Shown here piece after piece: positions 39,185-48,849 of a stretch of DNA of 64,000 nucleotides; within the stretch, counting starts at the first letter, position 1; each line of letters begins with the position of its first letter. Origin of the DNA: Dasypus novemcinctus (Eukaryota; Chordata; Mammalia; Cingulata; Dasypodidae); contig NC_080677.1 in NCBI RefSeq assembly GCF_030445035.2, positions 3,596,001 to 3,660,000 on the forward strand. The letters are read 5' to 3'. Made by a program: the position numbers and the translations under genes. Under the pieces are notes generated by a model. That model had not been told where the DNA came from, did not search any database, and saw only the letters and a program-made list of their open reading frames with translations.

Positions 39185-39490
39185 GATAGTCAATTGCAAA
39201 AATGGTACCCAATGATCCCTACCTGTTGGAATTTACCCCTGGTTTAATCCTTTTCCTTTATGTGTGGACCGGACCTAGGAATTTGCTTCATTGAATAGAA
39301 TATGGCAAGATGGGATGTCACATCCAAGATGAAGCTTTACAACACTGTGACTTTTGTCCTGCTCATATATATTACACAAGTCTCTCTTGATCAAAACTTA
39401 AATGGGCTGTAGCCTATAGGAAGCACAGAGTCGGAGGATAAAGTTAAGCCATACTTGATTCCTAACCCACAGAAACATTTCAATAATTTT
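39185..39490 (+). mobile_element. MLT1-type LTR fragment, plus strand
   Basis: 'atgtgtggaccggacctagg' (39260-39279), 'gaatagaatatggcaagatg' and 'cctaacccacagaaacattt' (39461-39480) fit the plus-strand 5' and middle parts of an MLT1-type LTR. It is cut by the LTR that begins near 39502. Confidence 0.65.
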
Positions 39491-39501
39491 TTTTTTTTTT
39501 T

Positions 39502-39931
39502 TTAGTTTTCTAGGCTGCTGAAATTAGATACCATAAAACTGGTTGGCTTTTAACAATAAGAACTTACTAGTTTACAGTTTTGAAGTTGAGAAAAATTTCC
39601 AAATCAAGGCATCATCATGGTGATGCTTTCTTTCTGAATCTGGGTGCCAGTGATATTTGGCAAGGCACATGGCTGGATTTGCTGATTTCTCCCTTCTTAT
39701 CTGGGTTTCATTGCTTCCAGCTTCTTGCTTCCTTGGCTTCTTTTCTACATTCATCCAGTTTATAAAGGACTCCAGTAAGACGATTAAGATGCACCCTGAC
39801 TTGAGGCAGGTCACATCTTAACTAAAGTAGCTTCATCACAAAGTCCTGCTTACAGTGGATCTACTCCCACAGGAATGGACTAACTTTAAGAACATACTTT
39901 TCTGGGGTCCATACAGTTTTAAACCACCACA
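39502..39931 (-). mobile_element. MaLR-type solo LTR, minus strand
   Basis: This is the reverse complement of the family at 35090-35527: the minus strand begins 'tgtggtggtttaaaactgta' and ends 'gcagcctagaaaactaaa'. A T run at 39488-39503 lies at the left edge. Confidence 0.78.
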
Positions 39932-39949
39932 ATAATAAATATGGGTTTT

Positions 39950-40026
39950 CAGGTCGAAAGCAGTATCAGAACAGCCTAGACTCTGGGAGAAAGCATGGCC
40001 CAGTGGTATCTGCGTGTTGGACTTTT
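39950..40026 (+). mobile_element. MaLR LTR piece 1 (broken LTR), plus strand
   Basis: 'ctagactctgggagaaagca' is typical of the 3' third of a MaLR LTR. The LTR continues after the first L1 insertion at 40710 and after the second at 45197. Its 5' half is absent. The last 14 bases are the left target-site copy. Confidence 0.65.
40013..40026 (+). repeat. Left target-site duplication of L1 3'-UTR insertion
   Basis: CGTGTTGGACTTTT is repeated exactly at 40696-40709. Confidence 0.93.
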
Positions 40027-40695
40027 TTTTTAATTTATTATTTTATTTTATTTTTATTCATTTTTTAAAAATATTACATTCAAAAAATATGAAGTCTCAT
40101 TCAACTCCACCGCCCCCACCCCACCACTCCCCCCACAGCAACACTCTCTCTCATCATCATGACACATCCAGTGCATTTGGTAAGTACATCTCTGGGCATC
40201 GCTGCACCTCATGGTCAGTGGTCCACATCATAGCCCATACTCTCCCACGTTCCATCCAGTGGGCCCTGGGGGGATCTACAATGTCCCGTAATTGTCTGTG
40301 AAGCACCACCCAGGACAACTCCAAGTCCCGAAAACGCCTCCACATCTCATCTCTTCCTCCCATTCCCCGCACCCAGCAGCCACCATGGCCACTTTTCCCA
40401 CACCAATGCCACATTTTCTCTGTGGACCTTGGATGGTTGTGTCCATTGCACATCTATGCCAAGAGGGGGCTTAGATTCCACATGGATACTGGATGCAATC
40501 CTCCTGCTTTCAGTTGTAGGCACTCTAGGCTCCATAGTGTGGTGGTTGACATTCTTCAATTCCATGTTAGCTGAGTGGGGTAAGTCCAATAAATCAGAGT
40601 GTAGGAGTTGAAGTCTGTTGAGGTTCAGGGCGTGGCTATCATATTATCAGTCCAGAGATTCAAATCCCCTAGATATATCTTAAACCCCAGCACCA
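40027..40695 (-). mobile_element. 5'-truncated L1 (3' UTR only), minus strand
   Basis: A T/A-rich edge at 40027-40085 (poly-A on the minus strand) is followed by the same 3'-UTR sequence as at 8734, 23694 and 48266. It is truncated at about 40695. The 14-bp perfect target duplication ends in TTTT/AA at 40709/40710, a consensus L1 endonuclease site. Confidence 0.9.
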
Positions 40696-40709
40696 CGTGT
40701 TGGACTTTT
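40696..40709 (+). repeat. Right target-site duplication of L1 3'-UTR insertion
   Basis: CGTGTTGGACTTTT is identical to 40013-40026. MaLR LTR sequence resumes directly after it (40710-40743). Confidence 0.93.
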
Positions 40710-40743
40710 AACCACCAAAATTGGGAGTCAGTATATTCCTTTT
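40710..40743 (+). mobile_element. MaLR LTR piece 2, plus strand
   Basis: Thirty-four bases ('aaccaccaaaattgggagtc' onward) join piece 1 to piece 3. Its last 15 bases (40729-40743) form the left target-site copy of the next L1. Confidence 0.65.
40729..40743 (+). repeat. Left target-site duplication of the internally deleted L1
   Basis: CAGTATATTCCTTTT matches CAATACATTCCTTTT at 45182-45196 in 13 of 15 positions. Confidence 0.72.
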
Positions 40744-40869
40744 TTTTTTTCTTAACAGATTTTTTCCATTTTTATTTTATTACTTGTAATTCCACATGAG
40801 AATTGTTTCTATCTTTGCCTCATTTTTACATTTTCACAAAATTTATTGAAATATATTACTCGCACATAA

Positions 40870-41240
40870 ACAGATACATAAATAATAAGTGTATAGTAAT
40901 AGTTGTGAATTTATAAAACCATATCTATAACATCATACAGGACTCTCTACCTCACCCTACCACCAATAATTTGCATTGTTGTTAAGCATTTTTAACTAAT
41001 GCTTAAAGAACATTCTCAAAATATTGCTAACCAAAGTATTTTCCACCAACCCACCCTATATATGAACATACATAATAAGTGTATAGTAGAAGTTGTGAAC
41101 TTACAAAGCAAATGTGCATAAGATCATACAGGGGTCCAATACATCAACCCTCCACCAACACCTTGCATTGTCGTGAGATATTTGTTAAAAATTATGAAAG
41201 AATATTGTCAAAATCTTGCTATATTATAGTCCTTATCTTA
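40870..41240 (+). repeat. Two tandem copies of a 190-bp unit in the L1 3' UTR
   Basis: 'cataataagtgtatagta' occurs at about 40878 and 41070, each followed by similar sequence ('gttgtgaa', 'catacagg', 'ccaccaa'). A more divergent third copy may start near 41290. Confidence 0.72.
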
Positions 41241-42770
41241 CATTTGGTGTATTTTCCCCCAAATACCCTATTATTTTTTTTAAATATATTTTTTATGACA
41301 GAATATGTAAACTTATACAAAAAATCATGCACATGTGCATAATTCCCAAACAACACCCCTCTATCAACACACCACACTGTGATGGAACCTTGGTTACAGA
41401 TAAGCTAATATCATCATGTCCATATTGTACATTTGGCAAACATTTTTCATACTGCACCATTATCAACAAAGTACATTTTTGGCATAGATGCAAGAATATT
41501 ATATTACTACTGCTATCCACAGTCCATAGGTCACTCCAGCTGTATTTTTCCCATGCTTCTCCACATTTCCAGCACCCTGCAGAAGTGATATACATTTGCT
41601 CTAGCTCACAAAGGACCCTCTTGGATCTGTACCATCAACCACAATTCTCATCCACCTCTTGGTTTACTGTGCTATTCAGTTCCTAGATTATTCTCTAGCA
41701 TTCTGTCAATTGGTATTTAAATACCTAGACTACCATTTTCAGCCACATCCCCCTTTATAAGCTAGCTGTTAGTCACTATGTGTTAGCATTCACTCTATAC
41801 ATTTCCACACTTTTACAGTAAAGCTAATTAAAACTTCTATATATGTTAAAAATCAGTAATCCATCTCAATTCTCCTCTTATCTCCTTTAAGAATCCACCA
41901 CCTACCAAAGGTCTTGAAGACATTTTCATACAATTTCATCAAGAAGCTTTATGGGTCTTGCTTTTATGTTTAGGTTTTTGATCCATTTTGACTTAATTTT
42001 TGGATAAGTAGTGAGATAGGGGTCCTCTTTCCTCTTTTGGCTATGAATATCCAGTTTTTTCAGCACCATTTTTTGAATGGTCTGTTCTGCCCAAGCTGTG
42101 TGGGTTTAACAGTCTAGTCAAAAATCACTTAACCATATATATGAAGGTCTGTTTCTGAACCATTAGTTTGGTTCTATTTGTCTATGTGTCTGTCTTAATG
42201 CTGTTTTTACACTATAACTAGTTGGTATGATAAAAAGTCTGTAGATTAGAGTTCGCTTTTCCTTTTTAAGATGTTTCTGGCTATTCAGGACCACTTACTC
42301 TTCCAAATAAATTTGATAATCATGTTTTCAATTAAAAAAAAAAACTTCTGGTGGATGTTTTATCAGGATTGCATTGAATCTGTATACCAATTTGAGTAAA
42401 ATTGACATTTTAATGATATTTAGTCTTCCAATCCATGAGCATGGAATATTCTTCTAGTTATTTAGGCCTTTTTTAATTTCTTTTAGCATTGAGTTGTAGT
42501 TTCTAATACAAATGCTTTACATTGTTGATTAAATTTATTCCTGGGTATTTGAGCTTTATCTGCCATATTTTGTTTTCACCACTCTTTTGAAACTTTTAAT
42601 TACTTTTATTGACAAAATCTTCAGTTCTAGACTCTCTTTAGGGTCTCTCTCTCCTGTTTTTTATATTCATGCTCTAGCACACCCTTTAGAATTTCCTAAA
42701 AATATGGTTTCTTGGTTAGAAATTCTGTTTTTGTTTATCTATGAATATTTTAAACCCACTGTATTAGTAT

Positions 42771-43228
42771 TAGTCAGGGTTCTCTAGGGTAACAGAATCA
42801 ACAAGAAATATCTGTCAATAGTATGCGATTTTATCAGTCTCTCACATGACCGTGGGGATGCACAAGTCCAGGTCCCGCAGGCAGGCTGCAATCAGAGGCT
42901 CTGATGAGAGTCCCATAAAGGTTCTTGATGACTTCTGGGAGACGTTGGCTGTGCAAAGATAAACTGGGAAATTCTCATTCAATGCTAGAATCATTCCCCC
43001 TTTTAAGGTATTCAACTGACTGGATGAAACATCACTCAAAGCTGATGGCAATCTCCCTGATTAATGTAATTGTAATCAGCTATCTATGATTTACCACAGC
43101 AGTAAAGTCAATGGTGACTAAAGCCCATAAATGTCCTTGTATTACAGTTAGCCCAGTGCTTGCTTGACTGAACAACTGGGCACAGTTACGTGGCTGAATT
43201 GACACATTAGCCTAACCATCACACTTGC
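42771..43228 (-). mobile_element. MaLR-type solo LTR inside the L1, minus strand
   Basis: The plus strand begins 'tattagtcagggttctctag' and ends 'gcctaaccatcaca', so the minus strand runs TGTGATGGTTAGGC to 'gaaccctgactaata', the typical form of a MaLR-like LTR. It splits L1 sequence just beyond ORF1. No internal retroviral sequence. Confidence 0.78.
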
Positions 43229-44000
43229 CCTCATTTTTGAAAGATAATCTTGCTGGATATAAGATTTTTGGCTGGAAGTTTTTCTCTTGTAGTATCTTAA
43301 ATATATCATACCACTGTCTTCTTGCCTCCATGGTTTCTGGTAAAAAATCAGCACTTAATCTTATTGGGTATCTCTTATATGTTAAGGGTGTTTTTTTCTT
43401 GCTTCTTCTCAGAATTCTCTCTGTTTTTTTCATTTGACATTCTGATTAGTATGTGTCTCAGAGTTGGTCTGTTCGGATTTTTTCGGATGGGAGTGCACTG
43501 TCCTTCTTGGACATGGATGTCTATGTCCTTCAATAGGGCTGGGAAATTTTCAACCATTATTTCTTCAGATGTTCCTTCTGCCCCTTCTCCCTCCTCTTCA
43601 CCTTCTGGAACACCCATGAACGGTATGTTTGCATGTCTTTTGCTGTCATTCAGTTCCCTGAGACCCTGTTCAATTTTTTTCATTCTTTTCTCCATCTATT
43701 CCTTTGTATGTTCACTTTCAGAGGCAATTTTTGCAAGATCACCAAACCTTTCTTCTACCTCTTCCAATCTGCTATTATACGTTTCCAATGTTTAAAAAAT
43801 TTCATGTATTGTGCCTTCTCAGAAGATCTGCTATTTTTCCATGTATGCATTCAAATTCCTCTTTGTGCTCATCCAATGTCTTCTTAATATCCTTAATCTC
43901 TTTATCCAACTCATTGAATTTATTTAGGAAATTTGTTTGAACATCTATGATTAGTTGTCTCAACTATTTTATGTCATCTGGAGGCTTATCTTTTCCCTTT
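43226..44000 (-). pseudogene. L1 ORF1 relic with RNA-binding and C-terminal segments
   Basis: Minus-strand frames encode recognisable L1 ORF1p: 'MKKIEQGLRELNDSKRHANI' with 'GVPEGEEEGEGAEGTSEEI' (43375-43695, RRM region), then in a shifted frame 'TYKRYPIRLSADF' and 'ILYPARLSFKNEG' (43212-43433, C-terminal domain). At least one frameshift and stops inactivate it. Confidence 0.92.
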
Positions 44001-45181
44001 AACTGGGTCTTATTTTCCTGTATCTTAGTGTAGATTTTTTTGTTGGTGTCTTGGTATTTGGCATACTAGACTATTTATTCTGGGTATGGTTTTTCTCTTT
44101 AGTTTAGGGCTTCCTGCCCTTTCTCCCTTGCTGGTTGTGTAGTAGGAGCCAAGCATTTAGTTGGTGCTATAAGCTTTGGAGGCTCAAGCAGCCCTCATTA
44201 TGCCAGTGACCAATGAAATTTCTTCCAACTTTCTCCTTTGTCAGGGGTAGGGACAGAGTCACAGCTGTGTGGAGTAGTCCAAGTCATGCAGACCTAGACT
44301 GTCATTGCCCAGAGAGACTGATGAAGCTTCACACCCCTGTTTCCCCTGCCTGGGGCAGGGAGGGAGCTGTAGCTGTTGGAAGCAATCTATGCAGTGCAGG
44401 TCCAAGATGACCACAGTTGCCCCAGTAGACTTCTGACTATTTAGTCTGTGCTAGCTGAATGTACCAGCAGTTACCTGAATAGGCTGGTACAGGGTCCAAC
44501 AGCCTCTTCCCTGCCAGAGGTGGGGCTGAAGCTTAGGTTAGGGTTGCAGGCCAATCTGGGTGAAAGAAACTGATTCCTAACATCACTGTTATTTTCAGTC
44601 AGCCTGGTTCCCCTCATGCTGGGGTCAGAGTCAAAATGGCAACCACAGGCCTCTTTCTGACTTGGACAGTCTCAAACTCTAAGTGTTACCTGAGTCACAC
44701 TTCAGTCAGCCAAATTCACCAGTCAGTGGCTGAAATCAGCAGCCAACTGTCTCCTCCTGCCCTGTTTTTTGAAAATGAAGACCCAATTTCCAGCCACAGA
44801 ACAGCTCCTGGGGCAGCCTGCACCACCAAAGTAGGACAATCAATACCATCTATAGCTTGGCCGGTAATTTCCCAGAGAGGCTGGCATAGGCCCCCCAAGC
44901 TTCCTCCCTGTGGAGGTGTGGCTGGGGCTTAGACTAGAGCTGCAATATGATCTAGATGGAATGAAGCCTGTCCCACTAGCATTGTGATTTTCAGTCCAAC
45001 CCACTTCCCCTCATGCCAGTCGTGGAGTTAAGATGGCAGCTACCATCCTCTTTCTGACTTGGACAGGTTCAAACTTTAGCTGTTCTTTGGATTGTACTTT
45101 AGCCCACTGAATTTACTAACTGCCCTCAAGCAGGAGCTGACTCTAGGAGCTCCTTACTCTGCCACCATCTTGCTTGTTGTC

Positions 45182-45196
45182 CAATACATTCCTTTT
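45182..45196 (+). repeat. Right target-site duplication of the internally deleted L1
   Basis: CAATACATTCCTTTT pairs with 40729-40743 with two mismatches. GT follows, so the nick site is TTTT/GT. Confidence 0.72.
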
Positions 45197-45251
45197 GTTT
45201 ATACCAACCATTGTGTGGTATTTGTTTCAGCAGCCCTGGCAAACTAAGACA
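45197..45251 (+). mobile_element. MaLR LTR piece 3 (3' end), plus strand
   Basis: 'ataccaaccattgtgtggta' and 'cagccctggcaaactaagac' form the exact 3' end expected for the LTR begun at 39950. Pieces 1 to 3 restore one continuous LTR 3' half. Confidence 0.82.
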
Positions 45252-45599
45252 CTGGTGTACTGGTGTTCACCATGAGATGGCAACAAATAACTAGAATAAA
45301 ACATAATTTTTCTAAAGCAGTCTGAACAAACACACTATTTAATACTCTAGTGAGGTGGCGGTGGAAAAACATTAGCAGTTTCTCCTTCCTGAGTTGAAAG
45401 TGAACTCCATAAATTATAATATTTAAATGGCACTTAGAATTGACCTTTGATGGGATTATGAAAGCAGAGTTTAAGAACAATAAGGGAAGAAGTAAGAGAA
45501 CATGCATGTGGAATAAAAGTTACCAGCTCACAGTACTAGAAAATGACCTTGGATGTAGTTTCTGTTAGGTAATTTCTTTGTTACAGAACATAAAACACT

Positions 45600-46960
45600 T
45601 AATAAATATTAAATTTCCATGTGTACTCCACAATATTTCTACTTGTATCTCTTTTTTAATATTTTTCCTTGTTTAGTTTTATCATCAGGAGGCTGAATTA
45701 TTCTTAAACTTCAAAGTACTCTTGGCCAGATTCTCCACGTTGCTAAACCCAGTGACCAGTTCCTGGTCTTCACCTACCCTGACTGGTTGTCAGCAGGATC
45801 ATCATTGATGACGGCCCCATCCTTCTGTAAACATGGTGTTTACTGTTTTTCCAAGACACCACTCTCTTCTGGTTTTCTTTCTAGCTCACTGGCTGTTGCT
45901 TTTCACGTTTCTTATCTGCATCTGCACATCTCCTTAACCTCTGAAGTTAGAATACCCTAGAGTTCAAGCCATTGCTTTATGTACATCTCTCTTCATGCTG
46001 ATGATTCCCATAGGCATACCTAAGGCACATAATTTGCCCCTGAACTCTTGTCTTATCTACCTCTTTCCTTGATATTTCCATTTAGATAGTAACAAGTGCC
46101 TTAAACTCAACATGTCCCAAACTCAATTCTCTTTCCCTGCATACACATCCCCTTCCAGCCAAGTCCCAAATCCCAGTTTCCCTTTTCACTGTTGCTATCT
46201 CACTTGATAGCAATAGTATATTCCAATTTCTGATTTTAGCCCTAGACAGTCACCTTTATTTGTTTATACTTCTCTTTACTACGTATCTATTCAGTTAGCA
46301 GAATACCTTTAGCTCTACTTTCAAAATATATCCAGAAACTGACCATTTATCACCAGCTCTACTACCACCAGCTTGGCATAAGCCACCATCATCGTTCACC
46401 TAGATTACTACAATCACCTGAACTAGTCTCTCTGATTCTTCCCCTGTGCCCTTATAGTTTTTTCTCAACATACTAGTAAGAGTGATCCTTCGGAATTTTT
46501 CCCTTTCATATCAGTTGGCAGATCACAGCATTTCAATGACTTCCTATCATCCTCAGGAAGAACACCCAAAGTCTGCACATGGCCATAGGACTTACATGAT
46601 ATAGCCTGCACTGCCTTTCTACACTCAATCATAGCCATAACTGCATCTTTGCTGACTGTCCTGAAGACTAGTTGTGCCCTCATTTCAGGGCCTTGAACTT
46701 GTACTTGCATTTCCTCTGATGAGCACACATCCCTTACCACCTATAGGATGTTATGTAAATGTCTCTTTATGGATACAATTTTCTCTCCCCTCTACTTTCT
46801 TTCCCTTTACCAAGTTTATGTTTTCATTTGACAGAAACTTCTATACTGTGTGATTCATGGTGTACTTTGCTTATTTGTTTATTTTTTCTCTCTCACAGTA
46901 CAAAGTAAGCTCCATTAAAGCAGTAGTTTAGCTTGTTTTGTTCCACGGATGTATCTAATT
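45600..46960 (+). mobile_element. L2 LINE fragment, plus strand
   Basis: 'ttaaactcaacatgtcccaa' (46103-46122), 'agagtgatccttcggaattt', and near the end 'caaagtaagctccattaaag' (46902-46921) follow the plus-strand order of L2. Much diverged, about 1.3 kb. The open minus-strand frame at 46465-46740 is only a shadow. Confidence 0.65.
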
Positions 46961-46964
46961 TGTG

Positions 46965-48247
46965 CAGAAAGAACTTGAGATATTTTGGGTGTTCTTTTGA
47001 TATAAGCATCCACTTTGCAGTGTCTTTGAGAGTAAAGAAATGGGTATATGTATTTTTGGGCAAATGGCCATTAGGCTTTCACAGGAAAGTGGTGGGGACC
47101 AACTGAGGAAATATTTATACTTTCACATCATTCTTTCTGCATCCAGGGTACACATGATCCCGGGGAGCTTAATCCATGAAAAGTACCTCCTCTTGGATCA
47201 GTGCATTGCAGGAGAAAGTTGAAGGGGACAGGAGGTTTCCTTACTTTCTCTTTTGCTAATATTAATTGTGTTTTTGTTTTATTAGTTTAGGTGGTCTCCC
47301 ACTGATTGGAGAAACAAAGGAGAAACCTCAACTGTGCCAGGAAGCATTTGGGGAGTACTGTCCAGCAGCAGGTGGATGCAGCCCTAGGAGGCCCAAGGAC
47401 ACAGCTTTGCCACTGGCTGTCCCTGGGCTGTTGGCATGGCAAGGCCCATCCCAGGGGTCAGGTCTGCTCTAGCCTTGGGAACATATGGGGACAGTTACTT
47501 AACAGGAACATTGCCAGGCAGGCTGGAAAGCCAGCCAACAGGCATTCCCCAAGACTGGGTCAGCCAGGGTGGCCTGGAGCATTCAGGAGGGTTGGGCAGC
47601 AGATATTTAGTGATTGCAATAAAGTATTAAATAACTATGAATAGTATGGGAAGATTTCAACAAGTGATACCACTGCTTCTTAGTCTAGGCTGCAGGGATC
47701 AGAGTGGGCAGAAGCACTGACAGAAGTGCCTCATGTGCCTTCTCCTCCTGGCATAGCCCCAAGGACGGAGCACAAAAACGTTGGGAATGGCAGGAGGTGC
47801 AGTGTCCAGATAGACAGCTCCAGATCACTGGGCCTCAGAGGATCACATGCACGTGGAAATCCATTGGGCTGAAATGAATGATACTGTGGAACGAAAGGCA
47901 TTTGGAACTACTTTTCCAGGGAGGGAGATTTCTGGTGGAAATCTGATGAAAGGTACTCCTGCATTACTCTCTTCTGTATCAACTGACCGAGGGGCCAAAG
48001 CCCCTTCAGTATGAAAGAGTGGTCTTGGAGTTCTCATCTGCGCTAGGAAACTGACTTCGAAGAAGAAGGGATGACCCACACCTTTTTCAGGTAATTAAGA
48101 GTCAGAGACCTGCAAGGGAATTCTGGGGGCCCATTGAAAATTTTCCTTCTTTCATAATATGTAGCATGTGCTTTCTTTGATACTTATGAGAGGATCTCAA
48201 CAGTCAGACAAGATAGTTATGATGGTGTTTGAACAGGGTTCCTATTT
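46965..48247. other. Unassigned DNA, partly GC-richer
   Basis: No gene recognised. A GC-richer patch (47290-47590) follows a pyrimidine tract ending in AG (47265-47285) and holds overlapping open frames of 64-112 codons in all three plus frames, with no domain similarity. I see no splice donor or conserved motif that would make a coding exon likely. Confidence 0.4.
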
Positions 48248-48265
48248 AAAAAAACGTAAAGACAA
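48248..48265 (+). repeat. Left target-site duplication of plus-strand L1 3'-UTR
   Basis: AAAAAAACGTAAAGACAA resembles AAAAAACTGTAAAGAACAA at 48831-48849, with two 1-base indels. It is preceded by TTT, so the nick site is TTT/AAAA. Confidence 0.7.
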
Positions 48266-48830
48266 CAGGGAACCAAGAGTGCCTACAACTGAAAGCAGGA
48301 GGATTGCATCCAGCATTCATGTGGAATCTAAGCCCCCTCTTGATATAGATGTGGAGTGGACACAACCATTCCAAGTTCCACAGGATGGAGGAATAGAGTA
48401 TGGATTAGAGTGGACTTACTGATAATCTATTCATGAACTATTGTGATTAGTAATCAAAGAAAATGTGGCATTGGTGTGGAGAAAGTGGCCATGGTGGCTA
48501 CTGGGGGTAGGGAATGCAAGGAAGAGATGTGATGTGGGGGCATTTTCGGGACTTGGCGTTGTCCTGGGTAGTGCTGCAGGGACAGATATCGGACACTGTA
48601 TGTCCTCCCATGGCCCACTCGGTGGAATGTGGGAGAGTGAGGGTTATGATGTGGACCATTGACCATGAGGTACAGCGGTGCTCAGAGATGTATTCACCAA
48701 ATTCAATGAATTTCTCATTATGAGGGAGGAGAATGTTGTTATGAGGGGAGGAGTGGGGGGAGGGGATGGGGAGTATATGGGAACCTCATATTTTTTTTAA
48801 TGTAATATTAAAAAAATAAATAAAAACAAA
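48266..48830 (+). mobile_element. 5'-truncated L1 (3' UTR only), plus strand
   Basis: This is the same 3'-UTR segment as at 8734, 23694 and 40027, here in sense orientation. It shows the intact order: body, G-rich polypurine tract (48745-48771), 'gggaacctcata', then an A-rich tail (48807-48837). Confidence 0.9.
48745..48771 (+). repeat. G-rich tract with four G runs of at least four
   Basis: G runs lie at 48745-48748, 48755-48760, 48762-48765 and 48768-48771. The spacing fits a possible G-quadruplex. Matching C-rich tracts exist in the other three copies of this L1 3' UTR. Confidence 0.75.
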
Positions 48831-48849
48831 AAAAAACTGTAAAGAACAA

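Larger units (their letters stand above)
40744..45181 (-). mobile_element. LINE-1 with large internal deletion, minus strand
   Basis: On the minus strand, from right to left: 5' UTR (about 44050-45175), ORF1 (about 42640-44000), a small C-terminal part of ORF2 (about 41900-42590) and a 3' UTR with T-rich edge (40744-41900). About 3 kb of ORF2, including endonuclease and RT, is absent. A MaLR-type LTR sits inside (42771-43228). The 3' UTR differs from that of the younger L1s in this window. Frames are broken. Confidence 0.82.

Noticed and set aside
41216..41686. 156-codon plus-strand open frame
   Set aside because: It runs antisense through the 3' UTR of a minus-strand L1 and matches no protein.
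43322..43795. 157-codon plus-strand open frame, the longest in the window
   Set aside because: It is the antisense shadow of L1 ORF1 on the minus strand.
47266..47644. Candidate exon after a pyrimidine tract and AG
   Set aside because: Three overlapping frames are open, none shows a domain, and no donor site or neighbouring exon was found.
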